Source: Pyrocephalus nanus (taxonomy: Eukaryota > Chordata > Aves > Passeriformes > Tyrannidae). From it: a DNA stretch of 64,000 nucleotides. Positions within the stretch are counted from its first letter, which is position 1, and each line of letters begins with the position of its first letter. The translations under genes and the position numbers were made by a program. The notes under the pieces were generated by a model. The model did not search any database. It was not told the DNA's origin and saw only the letters and a list, made by a program, of their open reading frames with translations. The stretch spans positions 15,204,001-15,268,000 of the forward strand of contig CM076276.1 of assembly GCA_038380795.1 (NCBI GenBank). The letters are read 5' to 3'. Shown here one piece after another: positions 40,965 to 53,600 of the stretch.

Positions 40965-40970
40965 TTTATT
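40965..40970 (-). terminator. PKD1: Proximal PKD1 poly(A) signal candidate
   Basis: AATAAA on the minus strand in CAGCAATAAACTTGAC, 3.07 kb past the stop codon. The downstream context is less GT-rich than that of 40638. Confidence 0.4.
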
Positions 40971-41249
40971 GCTGTGAGGGTGTGACTCCTGACATGAGTC
41001 CCTGTGGCTGCAGCTGTGCCTTAGCTGGGACACTGAGGGGACCCTGGGATGCTGGAACGAGTAACTGCTGCTCTGAGAACTGTGAGTGCTGGAAGCTGTG
41101 GGTGCTGCCCACCACAGAGGGTTTGGGCTCTTCAGGGAACAACTGTGGGGGGGCAGAGCTGCTCTCCCTTCTTCCAGGGAAGGACAGAGGGAGGGCAGTT
41201 GTCTGATCCCATTTCTGCTCCTCTTTGATTAGAAGGAGCACTTGGTAAG

Positions 41250-41284
41250 TCACACACATCAAGTCACACACACACACACACACA
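41250..41284. repeat. (CA)n microsatellite
   Basis: Two CA stretches interrupted by TCAAGT, in the putative PKD1 3' UTR. Confidence 0.9.
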
Positions 41285-43817
41285 GGGCAAGCTGGGGAAG
41301 GAAAGGCACTTGGGAACAAAACTCCTGATGGATTTGGGGACTGTCCTTCTTACAGCTTCCCCTTTAGCTTAGGAAGGGCTGCTCCAAGCAGTTGGGGCCC
41401 TCTCACCCCTCTTGCCTCCATGTCTCCTTCATGCACTTCACTCCTACCACTGAACTCTTTGAGGATACTCAAGCTGAGAACTAAACTCTGGGTCGTGAAC
41501 TGAAATTTTTGGCTCCTCAAGAGATTTCCAAGACCTGCTTGGTTCATTTGGTTCATTTCAATCACTAAACATTCCCACAGGGCCCTTGGGGGTGGCTGGA
41601 TCTACCCCCACGTGGCTGTGAGTGGAGCAAGGAGCTTAGGAGCTGGATGTGACAGGGACACATTCCAGGACCCTGGGACACCTCACCCCTGCTCCTATTA
41701 CTGCCTTGGGGATTTGGGGACAGGGCTTGCACTGGCATTGTCACCAAATAAGTCAGGGACATCTGCCAGAGCAGAGCCTGGTGCTGTGCTGCCTGGGAAG
41801 TTAAAGCAACAAAAAATCCAGGGCGAACAGTTTTAAATCTCTGGCTTGAAAACCAGGGGGTTTTTTTGAGCACAGAGCACAAAGCTGACCAACACCTGGC
41901 CCCAGCCCTGGGCTCTGCCACTGAGTGCTGGCTCTGCCTGCTCCAGGCACCTCCTGCCCTGAGCAAGGATCCTCCCTCTGACCTTCTCTGTCATCTCCCA
42001 CCTGCCTTTCCTGCCTTTACCAGCGTGTCCTGGTTACCAGGATTGGATTTCCCCTCTACACTCCACTCCTCTGTGCCATCTGCTCTTCCAACACCTCCAC
42101 GCTGACCAACCACCAGCTCACTTTAACTGATCCTCTCTCTCTTTTCTCCTGCCCTCATCCCTCTGCAACCTTTCCACAGCATCCAAATTTTCCAAAGGTA
42201 ACTCAGACCTGTCCTAAAGCCATCACAAAGCACCCACTGTCCTGCAGCCACCCAGACAGGATGTGGCCAAGGAAGCACATGGATCATGGAATGAAATCTT
42301 AAAAAGTATCCTGGGGCTGGAGGGGAGGCTCAGCAGGTGATGGAGCAATGGAAGTGCCAGGGGAGACCCCTCTCTCTTCCTGGAATGGTCTCCCTTGCAG
42401 CACTGCCCACCTGAGCCTTCCCTTCCACCCTCTGGCCTGTCCAAAGCCTGGAGCAGGTTCTGGAAGACACAAAGGAACCCCCTGGGGGCTTCCCCCCCCC
42501 TTGCCCTGAGCCAGCCCGGCCGACCCTCAGCCAGGAGAGCACACGCACCACACACACACAGACACCCCATCCTTATATACACGGGACATTCCCAGGAAGA
42601 AGCACTTAATACATCCTTTAAATAACTCTGACAATAGTATTCTGTCTCCTATCTACATGTTTTCAAACACGGTACCGATGCTATGAAAATATAGCAAACA
42701 TACAAAAATATATACATTTTAAAAACCGAACACACCCCGTATAAATTACTTACAGTAGCCATAAGGTGAAATGGGGCTGAGGAGGGGAGTGCAGACCCCG
42801 GGGAGGGGCCAGGCCCTGCTCTGCACCCCCGTGCTGTGAGCTGGGGGTGCCCCGTGGCACAGCCCAGCTGTAGCCCAGCAGCTGTAGCCCAGCACACGGC
42901 CAGTCCCGGGGGGTGGCAGGGCTGGAGGGACCCCAAAAAAGCTCCCTCAGGGCTTCACCTGCCTCCTTTGTGCTGTAGGGAAGGTGCTGCCTGAGCGGGG
43001 GCTGCGCTCTCCTCCTCGCTGCCCATTTCAGCTTATGATTTAAACAAACAAAATACTGCTTTTGTGATATATTATCCCGTTCTTAGCTCGCACGTGTCAC
43101 TGTAGCCGAGGAAAGCCTTGTTTAAAGTGCTGGGCAGTACATAGGAACAAGTAAACCAAAAAAATACATATACTTAGGGCAATACATTCCTTGGGTTAGA
43201 GAAGCCAAGCAGCCAGCTGAGCCCAGGGGCCACGGCGGGGGGACAGGGACAGGTGGGGACCACGGTGACACCAGCACCTTGGGAACCCCAAACTGGAGGA
43301 GGCTGGAGCAGCTCTGGGGTCTTAAAGGCCTCGGGCTGAGCTGCTGCTCCCTGTCCCCCCCAGCCTGGCCGGGCTCGCTGGAGCTTCCAATGTCCTTTGT
43401 TTTAAATATTGGATTTCTTTAAATACAAATAATAGTACCAATTTCTGGAGGATAAAAGTAGCCAATACTGGAAATTAACTGATCTGGGCGTAGATAGCAT
43501 TTATCTATATATCTATTTATGCTTAAAAAACAAGGTGGGTTAAATACCTTCTCGAAAGCTGTCGCTTTCCTCCACAGTGTGTCTGGTCGACAAAAAATCC
43601 AAGACTTGGTTCAAACCTTCCCAGGCCTGGGGCTCTCCCATCCTTTCCCATCCGGCACAGCCAGCAGGGAAGGGGCTGAGCTTTGTCCCGCTCCCCCAGT
43701 GCCTGCATCCCATCGTCACCACCCCGGTGCCCGCTCCAAGCGGGATCTCCTGCACCTGCCCGGCCCCAGGGGAAAGGCTCGGCCTCGTCCCCCGCTCTGT
43801 AACACTGGAATGCCCCC

Positions 43818-43889
43818 GTGGGGTCCGGGAAGGCCGTGGGGTCCGGGAAGGCCGTGGGGTCCGGGAAGGCCGTGGGGTCCGGGAAGGCC
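43818..43889. repeat. 18-bp minisatellite, four perfect copies
   Basis: GTGGGGTCCGGGAAGGCC is repeated four times without a mismatch, beginning 147 bases past the PKD1 stop codon, within the 3' UTR. As 18 is a multiple of three, it keeps unrelated reading frames open on both strands. Confidence 0.97.
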
Positions 43890-44035
43890 GTGGCCGTGCC
43901 AGCGGCGTGGCGGGAGAGCCCCGTGTGTCCCGGCCGGCCCAGCCGCCGGGCAGCTCCCGAGGCTGCAGGGTGGGCACTGCCCACCCTGGGCGAACCCCTC
44001 CCCGTGCCCTGCCCGGGCACCGCTCCCACACCCCG

Positions 44036-44632
44036 TTACTTGACCGTGGGGTGCACCCTGTTCTTGGCGCGGAGGGGCCGTTTCCTCCTGACGGCCGGTG
44101 CGGCCGCAGGGCAGGGTTTGCCGGGGGCCACCGCGCTGGCGCCTCGGCTCGCCCGCAGGAGCCGGCTGGGCACCGAGCCCCGGCCGCCCGGCACGGCCCC
44201 AGCCCTGCATGGGGACAGCGGGCCCTGCACGTCCGTGTCCGACACCTCCGGGGAGGGTCCCTGCTCCGAGCCGCCCGCACAGCCCCTGCCCGGCCCGGCC
44301 TCGGGGCCGCGGGGCCTCCTGCGGGAGCGGCGGCTCCGGGAGCCCTCCAGGAGCAGCTCGATGCGCGACACGTCCTCCGTCACCTGGTTGACGCGGTCGA
44401 ACTGGGCCAGCAGCATCTCGAAGAGCGAGAGGAGGCGCTGGATGTCGGCGTCCACCTCCAGGCTGTCCCGGGTGCTCAGCACGAGGCTCAGCCCGTCCAG
44501 CTGGCTGGAGGACGTGGAGGCCCTGGAGCTGTCGGAGGCAGCGCTGGGAGTGGGGCCCCGGAAGGACTTGGAGTCGCTGGAGTCTCGGGAGGGCAGCGGC
44601 TCCATCCCTTCGAACCTCACCTTGTGCCGGAA
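44036..44632 (-). CDS. PKD1: PKD1 last exon: coiled coil and cytoplasmic tail
   Basis: Equivalent of human exon 46, 198 codons and TAA at 44036-44038. It starts FRHKVRFEGMEPLPSR, as in human. After a serine-rich linker comes a heptad segment (residues about 1652-1686, including LLAQFDRVNQVTEDVSRIEL) that in human forms the coiled coil binding polycystin-2. It is followed by a very basic stretch (SRSRRSRRRPRG) in the region known in human for G-protein binding. The protein ends LRAKNRVHPTVK, where human ends KNKVHPSST. Confidence 0.96.
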   Translation of the reverse strand, partial: FRHKVRFEGMEPLPSRDSSDSKSFRGPTPSAASDSSRASTSSSQLDGLSLVLSTRDSLEVDADIQRLLSLFEMLLAQFDRVNQVTEDVSRIELLLEGSRSRRSRRRPRGPEAGPGRGCAGGSEQGPSPEVSDTDVQGPLSPCRAGAVPGGRGSVPSRLLRASRGASAVAPGKPCPAAAPAVRRKRPLRAKNRVHPTVK

Positions 44633-47600
44633 CTGGAGGGAACAGGGGAGCAGGGGCAGGGTTAGTTCAGAGCTCCAAGAGGGAACACTCCAAACACCCC
44701 GGGGCTGCTCCCAAGCTATTCCTTGTGTGACAAGTCATGGACCTGGGGGATGGATCCCAGTTAAAACCACATGGAACTGTGGGGCTGAGAACTAGCAGCT
44801 GATGGCCCTACAGTGCCCCATCACTAACCCAGCCCTGGGCCCTCAGGAATAGCGACTGCTCCAGCCCTCGCCTGCCAGAGGACCTTGCCTGTGAGCAGCA
44901 GTGGGACGTAGCCAGGGACAAAGGAAGGCTACAGAGCAAAGACTGCTCTTTGCACACCCAGCCCCTTCTCCAGGAGCCCCCGGGCTGCTCTCACCTCCTT
45001 GGCCTTGCTGAAGCCCATCCACATCTTGAGCCTGCGCACAAACAGCTCCACCATCTCGTAGTCCTGGGGCTCGAAGGCAGGACGGTACAGCTCGAAGTGC
45101 ATCTCGCGGTAGCTGTGGATCAGCACCACCGCGAGCAGCCTCAGCACCACCCACACCTCCAGGACGACGTAGCTGGTGCAGAACAGGCAGTAGAGCCCCG
45201 AGGCCTCGGGCAGGCAGGGCCGGAGGCTCCCGCTGCCCCGGAGCAGGGCCAGCAGCAGCAGGAGGCTGCTGCCCACGCTGCGGAACGACTCGGAGGAGGA
45301 GGAGAAGAGCTGCAGAGGGGACATCGGAGATGTGATGAGAAGGCAGCAGCGGCAAAGCGTTCCCCTAAGCCAAGATATCCCCTCTTACGTGGGCCCTGAG
45401 GGGTGGCCTGTGAATCAGCTGTGACAGGGACAGTCCCTGCCCAAAGCTGCCTGTGGCAGGGTGGGCACGGAGCACCCGGGGGGCCCACGGGCTCTGCTCA
45501 TGTTGTGCCATGGTGAGGGATGAGGGGCAACAGCACCACAGCCAGCCCCCCGTGAGGGGAGGGGGACAGGGGCAGTTACCAGGAAGCCGAGCTGGGCGTA
45601 GGCCAGGAGGAGGAGGGCGAAGGCCATCCCTGCAGCCACGAGCTCCTTGGCCGACTTCTGGAAGGTCTTCCCGAACACTGACCACTGCCTGACGAACCGC
45701 AGCTGCCTGGCAGCCTGGGGAGGGGAGAGGGGGAGTTACAGCACGGACCCCTCCCGTCTCACACACATCTGAGAAACACAAACCCTGGCAGAGCACAGAC
45801 CATCCCAGGCCACAGGTTCCTTGCAGACAAAATCATCCCACCAGCCACACCTGGCTGGATCTGCCAAGGGAATTGGGGGCCCAGAGGCTGCAGAGACCCG
45901 AAGTGCTACAGCAGAGACCCCACGTGGCCTCCCTGCCACCCCTCTGCGCTGCAGCAGGGCCTGATGTGGCAGCAGCATCCAACCAGTGCCTGATCAGGAC
46001 CTAAACTCTGCACGTTTTCCTTCAGGGTCCTTTGCTGGCCCTACCAGGGAGCAGGCAGGATGGAAAGCACCCAGTTCCCACGTGCTGCTCCCCCCACAAG
46101 CCCCTCATACCTGCACAGTCAGGAGGAAGAGCAGGGATGCGGCCAGGCTGCTGAACACGGAGCTGAGAAAGGCCACCTGGTAGAAGTTGGTGAAGCCCCT
46201 GCGGTTGTTGAGGTACTTGAGCCACTGCTGGTCAGCGAGGGTGGCCTGGCTGAGGTGAACCACCACGGTGCTCGTGGTGAGCAGGATGAAGAGCCACTGG
46301 CCGTAGTTGCCCCAGCGGGTGAAGTAGGCTCTGCCCTCCTTCTTGATGGACAGAGACTCCGACACCACGAAGTAAACCACAAACATCATGAGGAAGACCT
46401 GGGGGAGGGACGGGGAGGTCACCAGGGAAGGAGGAACAGAGAGGTCACCAGGAGAGGAGGAATGGGGAGGTCACCAGGGAAGGAGAGGGTAATGCTTGAC
46501 TGCTGTGCTGCACCCAGGACAGCAAATGCCCCTGGCCTAGGCCCAGTTCCACCACCTGGAGCACTGCACTGTCCTGCTCTGCCTTCCCTGCTCATCCAGT
46601 GCCCCACTCCCTTCTGAAGGGAGCCCATGTCCAACGCCCCGGTGGCAGGGTGGCAGTGGCCAGGGGACGAGGTCTCTGCAGACACCAAACCCAGCCAAGG
46701 TCTCTGGGGATGTCCCTCCTGAGAGCAGAACAAACCCCCATGTTTCCACAGCGACACACATGAGCTCAAGGAAGTAAAAATGCTGAGACAAGACCAAGAG
46801 GAGGAGGAACCTCCTTCCCCTCAGTGGTGCCAGGGCTGTTCCCTGTGTGCTACCCAGGCCTGGGAGCAGAGTGGTGACAGGCAAGGGGACAAGTGGATTC
46901 AGGCAGGGGAGCCTGAGTGCACAGTGACCAGCCTGGGTGAGGAGGGTCCCCAGAGCCCCCAGCAGTGACCCCAGGGCAGAGGGGTGTGGGGGAGGTACCA
47001 CACTGACCATCATGAGGAGCTGCAGCGTGACCCCCCCGCTGAGCCGCAGCAGCGGGAAGGGGCTGATGGTGAGGGCGGCGATGGCCTGGCCGGATCCCGG
47101 GAATTCCAGGCGCAGGGTGATGGCCACGTGCAGGTCCACGCTGGGGTTGTACTGCAGCAGCTCCACAAACACTGCCCGGCTCCTGCGGGGCGAGAGGAGC
47201 AGCTCAAGGTTTGGGACAACACCAGCTCCAGGGCCACTGCTGGGTGGGATCAGTGATCCCATTCCCTGTGACACTCCAGCAGAATCCCTGGACACCCAGC
47301 TGACAGCAGGACCTTCCTCTGCCCCTGCCACACTCACATGTTGTCGATCCATGTGTGCTGCTGCAGGAAGTCCAGCTGGGCCCGGCTCTCCTCCAGTGAA
47401 GGGCCCAGCTCCTGCACGTACCCGCTGCTGTCGTAGAAGGACATGTGACCCCAGTACCAGATCCTGCAGAGGAAGAGGAGCCACGGCGTGAGGATGAAGG
47501 GCACTGGTTGCTCTCCTTTGTGGCAGGCCAGGAGCAGGTGTGCAGATGCAGATCCTGCCCCTCGAGAGCTGCCTCAGCATTTATTTCACAAGACAAATCA

Positions 47601-50600
47601 TAGGAGTGCATTGATCCACCCCAGTGTTCCCAACCTCAGAACAGCCCCAGGCCCTGTGGTGGCCCATGAAGATGCCTCCAGGGTCAAACTAGAGCAGAAT
47701 CCAACAGTGATTCATGTCCAGTGTGCAGGACAAGCTCCCATCACCCCCTTGAACAGAAATCTAGTGCTGCTCTGTGAGTGCTGGGTTACCCTCCCTGTCT
47801 CTGCCCTGGAAGGTGGAGAGTTGAACCCTATGCCCCTGGGCCCCCCAGAACAGCACAACACTGCTGTTCAGACAGTCTGGGGTGACATGCACGTCCCCAG
47901 GGAAGCTGGGTGTCCCCCACCACTCCCACAGCCAGTGTGGGTGCGCCCAGGGGAGCCCTTTGGCATTTGTGTCCCTTTGCCAGGCTCAGGGGCTGCAGTT
48001 GGCCTCGCTGAGGGGAGGGCTGGGAACCACCCAGGGCACAAAACCAACTGTACAGACCTTGTAAAGGTCTGCAAGGACCAGCTGTCCCATCTCTGGAGGA
48101 CGGGGGATGGAGCAGGGGGTGGGAGCAGGCTGGGCAGCCCCTTACCCTGCCAGGTCGGGTGGGGAGTGGGCCCACGCCGCCGTCACGTTCCCGCCTGCCC
48201 TCGCCCAGCCCGTGCCGTAGTCAGCGGTGGCAAAGCTGTGCTGGTCAGTGCAGCTCCTCTGGGACCTGCCCACGCCGGGCAGGATGTCCTGGGCATGGCA
48301 CTCGGCTGGAATGAGACCACACTGTCACCCCCAGGGAGTCCAGCACAGCCAGAGCTGGGGCACAGCTGAGCTCACACCCCCAGCATCTCCCTCCTCCTCC
48401 ACACCTCAGCCATCCCTCCAGACATCAACCCAACCTTTCTCTTCAGTGTAAATCCCCATGATTTCACCAGGGTGAGGGGAAGGGAGCATGCAGAAGTCAG
48501 GGATTAAGAAAAGAGTGGATATTAATAAGGAAAACGTAGGAGTAATGATATATCCACACTGCCAGCTCAGAGTGGATTTGCTGGGTACAGAGCACAGGCA
48601 TTCCAATCAGCCTTGGGGTAACTATGAACCACCACGCTGCTCCTGGAATACACCACTGGCTTTAAACTACCTGAGGGCAGGGTTAGATGGGAAACTGGGG
48701 AGAAATTGTCCCCTGGGAGGGTGGGCAGGCCCTGGCACAGGTTGCCCAGAGAAGCTGTGGCTGCCCCATCCCTGGAAGTGTCCAAGGCCAGGTTGGACAG
48801 GGCTTGGAGCAACCTGGGCTAGTGGAAGGTGTGATGGGTGGGACTGGATGGGCTTTAAGGTCTCTCCCAACCCAAACCACTCCAGGCTTCCATGACCAGC
48901 AGCCCCAGTTCATCCCTGCAGAGCAGAACCAGGGGCTCCCTAAAGTACAAACTACAAACAAAAACCTCCCCATATAACCTCTGCTGCCTTCCCCCACCCC
49001 AGCTGCACCCAGACCTGCCCGTTCCATCCCTCCAGGAGTGTCCCAGCCCCGTGTGAGAGCCCACGTACCCTCCTGCAGGCGGAGCTGGCGCAGCCGGGCC
49101 ATGCCCAGCGTGGTGCTGCGGCTCTCCTGGCCCGAGCCGTTGTTGTGCAGGTACGGGAGGAACACCCGAGACATCCAGAGCCAGAACTGATCCGACCTGC
49201 GAGGGGACACGGTGTGGGAGGGAGGCAGAGCCCCCGGGGCAGCTCGGCCAGGTTGGCTCTGCATGTCCCACCCAGCCTGGGGCACTGCAGAGCCAACCTG
49301 GCTGCTCTCCTCCCAGCCAGCAGGAACAGTCCCACCCCTTCCAGGGGCTGGGATGAGGTCAGAACAGGGATTATTTAACACGACCTAAACCCTAAAAATG
49401 ACTGAATCCACTGAGGATCAGAGCAGGGGTATGTGGCAGTGCAGTGAGAAAGACATGCTACTTAGGACCAGATCATCCCCCTCTATGCCACTTTCACCCC
49501 AAAAACTCCATCAAACTCACTGGAATAATTCCTGAGCCACACTGTGGTGAAATCAAAGCTCCAGTGACTTTGGCACACGCTGATGTGCCCAGAACTAAGG
49601 GCTCTGGAGTGGGACACCCTCAACCCCAGGCAGTGTTCCAGGGTCAGGCTGGACTCGTGGCATTCCCAGTGGTGTGAAAACTCAGCTGGGAAAATTGTAT
49701 CCAGTTAAACCAAATGTGCAGAGCAAGGAAGGGCAGGACTCTGCACGAGATGTCATTTCTGGTTCTCGTGACCCTGTTCATGGCTAAACCTCATGGTTGT
49801 AAATTTTGGAGACTGAGAAACTTGTGTCCTTTAAGGCAGCTCCAGAAAGTTCAACATCAGTAACTCACATAGCCCCTTCCCATGGAGAAATTAAACTTCT
49901 CCACCTCCAGAGACCCTTCTGCTCTCCAAGAGAGAAGCAGAACCACAGGCACAAACAGGAGCCGCTCGCTGCCAGGCCAGGCTCGTGTGCGAGTCCCAGC
50001 TCCACACCAGTGCTCCCAGTGGAGTCAGGAACCTTTTATGGGAAAACTGTGGAACACGAGCCCAACATCCAGCTTCCCTGACACACACCACCACCTCATC
50101 CCCATCCCAGGGCCTGGGCAGGTACCTCTTGATGAGGAGGAATTCGTTGCTGCCCAGCTGCTGCTTGATGGAGCTCTGCAGGAGGAAGGCCCGGCTGGTG
50201 CGGGACGTGTCTCCGTAGTTGGTGAGCAGGATCACCAGCAAGAACATCATGTAGATGAGGAAATTCTGGGAAGAAGAGAGTAGAAAGGGATTGCATGGAG
50301 GAGCTGGATCCCAATCCTGCAGTAGCAGGATCAGGACCTTGAGCGGGCTGTTCTTTCTTTTTTTCATATGAGAAGAGGCTTAAAATGAAACCCAGATCAC
50401 AGGTTCATAACAAGATTCTTTGTTGAAAGAGCTGCTATATGCTGTCAGTTCAGCTTATCCAATAGTCATGGGAGGGTTCCATCTTTAAAGGGGATTCAGT
50501 TAAAAATAACCCGATTCCATCAAAGCAGCTGTGTATTCCCAGCACAAGTGGAGGATCAGTACTGAATGAACTACAAAGGCTGAAATTTCTGCTCCCAGAC

Positions 50601-53600
50601 AGGAAGTTGCATTTCAAAAGACTCAACTAATGAATTTTCCCGTGCAAGTTGGTGTCTGCTCCACGATCAAACCTTGCCCTAACCTCAAACACCCGAGTTA
50701 TGGAGCCAAACACCAGCTGCTCCAAATCAACCCCCTCATGGTTCTGCTTTTCAGCCCCCTCAGAGCTCCAGAGAGAAGATGAAAATCACTGCCAGACTTT
50801 TACAGACGAGGAAACTGAGGCAGAAGCTGAAAACATGCACCCACTAGCCGGGCTGGGAGGACCCACACCAGGATGTATCTCAGCCCTCTGCCCTGGGCAC
50901 CAGGACATGTCCCACCTTCAGCATCCTGTGCAGCAGTTTGACCTTCCTGGCCTCCTCCTTGGCCTGGAAGAGGGCGAAGCCCTGCGGGGGACGGACTTTG
51001 CTGATCTTCTCCGACACGTGCTCCACGCAGGGCTGCTCCACCAGCGTGTCATCCTCCTCGGGGTGCAGGCGCCTGGCAACCAGGGAGAAGTACAGGGCCT
51101 CCAGCAGCACCTGGGGACAGGGAGAGTCTGAGCCTGCAGAGAGCTGTGCCACCCGGGCATCCCAGCAGCGGCTCCTGCGGGCCCTTGAGCACAGCCAGCA
51201 CAGCACAGCTCCTCCCTGGAGCGGCCAGACAACCCCTAACACATCGTGCCACCAGCCCTCCCAGCAGCCCTGCCTCCCCTGCTGCTGCTGGCATCCACAT
51301 CCTTCCCTTCCTGAGGGATATGGAGCTGGGAGAGACCATTCAATGACCTTTGGGCCCAGTCTGACTCGATTTCTTCATGGAAAAGGTTGTCCAGCCCTGG
51401 CACAGGCTGCCCAGGGCAGTGGGGGAATCCCCATCCCTGGAAATGCTCAAAAACAGTGTGGGTGTGGCACTTGAGGAAATCAGGTTAGTGGTGAACGTGG
51501 TGGGCTGATGGTTGGATTTGATGACCTGACAAGGCTTTTCCCACCCCCTGATTCAGTGATTCTGTGATTAGGAGCTGGACAAGGCATGAATTACACACAC
51601 ATCTACAGGTGTGTCATGGTATCCTCACCTTCAGGGGCTCCCAGACCAGGAAGGACGCCAGAAAGCTGAATATCCCTGAGATGAGCCACATGAGGGCCAC
51701 GCTGGAGGAAAAGCCCACCCCGATCCACACGGAGACCCCCGTGGAGGTGGCGAAGAGCAGGAGGCTGATGCCATGAGCCAGGTAGGAGCACCAGGGGGGG
51801 AGCAAGCGCTTCCTGAACGTTTGGTCTGCAACTGGGAGGAGGAGGGAAAGCAAATGTGAACATTCCTGCCAAAGGGATCCGGTGGGCACTGAAAGGGCTG
51901 AGCTCCCCACTCATCCTGGATGGGGAGTTTGGAGGGATTATCCCAAACATTTCCCACTAAGCAGCACATGAAGAGATCCAGGCTCCGAAAGAAGCAGGCA
52001 GGAAATAGCAGATACAGCCCAAGCCTTTCCTAAGACCCCTTTTGTATTTCCCCTCTGCTCCCCCAAGTGCTGCTGTGTGGGATGGCCCCTGTCCCTGCAC
52101 ACCCCCCTCCCTGCCCTGACGGGCACAGCCCTGGTACCTGTCCAGGTGGACTTGGCTGATCTGCTCACTTCCCTGGGAGGAGCTGCCACGCTCTGCCCTT
52201 TGTCGTTCAGCTTCTGCATCATGACAGTCTCCACCTTCTCCCCGAACACGCTGGACCTGCCGAGGCAAAGGGTGACAGCGGTGTCACTGCTGGCACTGAG
52301 GGGCAAAGGGTGACAGCGGTGTCACTGCTGGCACTGAGGGGCAAAGGGTGACAGCTGTGCCCTCCTGGAGCACGGGCTGTGGGGGCTGCAGGAATCATGG
52401 CCAGCAGGAGCACAGTGACCCATGGAAATGTCCCGAATCCAGGGACGTTTCGGCTCAGCCGGGAGGGAGGACAAGGGGCAGGAGGCTCGGGCTCAGTGGG
52501 GACTCTGCCCCCCAAACACTTACAGGCCTGAGATCAGATCTGTCTCAGCTCTCATGTACGGCCCCAGGTCCTGGGAGTGGGAGATGCCGCTGGCTCCATC
52601 TGCCAGGATCTGCCGGATCAGATCCTCGTCTGGGGAAGGGACAGAGCACAGAGAGCACTGGGCACGAGCACAGCACACACCAGGGCATGGCTCCACACAC
52701 AAGGGCTCAGCCAAGTGGTGGAACTGGGGAGGAGGAGGAGGGCCAGGGTGATGTCCTTCTCCATGGACAGCCCTCCCCTGCTCCCTGTCCCTCAGCTCCT
52801 GTCCAGCCCCAGCTCCTGCAGAGCCAGGCAGGAAACTGCTGGTTCAAGGGAGCCAAGTTCTCCTTCTCCAGCCACTTACAGAGGCTCAGGGACACACTGT
52901 GGCTTTGCAAGCAGCGAGAAAGAGCTGGTTGCTGGCAGCACTCCCACAGAAACACACCCCTTCTTGCTCCCAGTCTGCTGGCAGTGTGGGACCACTCACT
53001 TCAGACTGATCCCCACCAGGATTTCTGCTTTCCCAGACTAAAACCCCTGTTAAGTAGACCCAACCCTCCTCCTCTGCCCCTCAAAGTGAAGCCAGTGGTG
53101 ATGGCAGCAGCTCTGCAGCTCTGCCTCTCTCACCTGAGGCAGAGAAGTACCGAGGCTGTCCCTGGTGAATGCCAAGGGACAAACTGTCCTCCTCGGTGGC
53201 CAGCGGGGCCTCCAGCCCGAGGTGGCGGCTGGCCCGGCCTCTCTTCAGCTTCTGGATGGTGTTGCCCATGATGGAGGGGTCACTGAGGAGGTCTGGCCAG
53301 CTGAGCAGGGCCTCACTGGAGGGCCACCGCACCAGGCTGCGGGAAAACACGAGCGGGGGCATCAGGTCCGTGTGGGGAAGCAGGAGAAAAGGGACTGGGC
53401 AGGAATGTCTGCAGGGAAACAGCACAACCCCAGCCCAGCAAAGCAGAAACTCCATCCCCAGAGACCTCCTCACCTTTTGGAGTCCTCCAAGAACAGATCT
53501 GTTTTGGTTTGCTCAGAGAAGGCCTGTGGGGGAAACGGAGGCATTTCAGGCTCATGACACCGGTCTGTGCCTGGCTAAAGCAGCAGGTTGTGAGCACCAG

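Larger units (their letters stand above)
40620..44035 (-). other. PKD1: PKD1 3' UTR (long, extent inferred)
   Basis: Downstream of the PKD1 stop (44036). The stretch 42600-43530 is A/T-rich with long runs such as ATATATACATTTTAAAAACC, typical of a conserved 3' UTR. No AATAAA occurs on the minus strand until 40970 and 40643, so the UTR may reach 2.9-3.4 kb. A shorter form using a variant hexamer cannot be excluded. It contains an 18-bp minisatellite, and (CA)n at 41250-41284. Confidence 0.5.

Noticed and set aside
43577..44665. Long plus-strand open frame (over 360 codons) antisense to the last PKD1 exon
   Set aside because: It overlaps proven PKD1 coding sequence, is driven by high GC and the stop-free 18-bp repeat, and matches no protein family.
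46537..47580. 347-codon minus-strand open frame
   Set aside because: It runs through PKD1 introns and reads exon 42 and 41 sequence in a mixture of right and wrong frames; spliced exons explain the region.
48146..48305. Apparent stop codon or frameshift in PKD1 exon 40
   Set aside because: It came from a reading slip; recomputing the reverse complement group by group gives an open exon (GWARAGGNVTAAWAHSPPDL).
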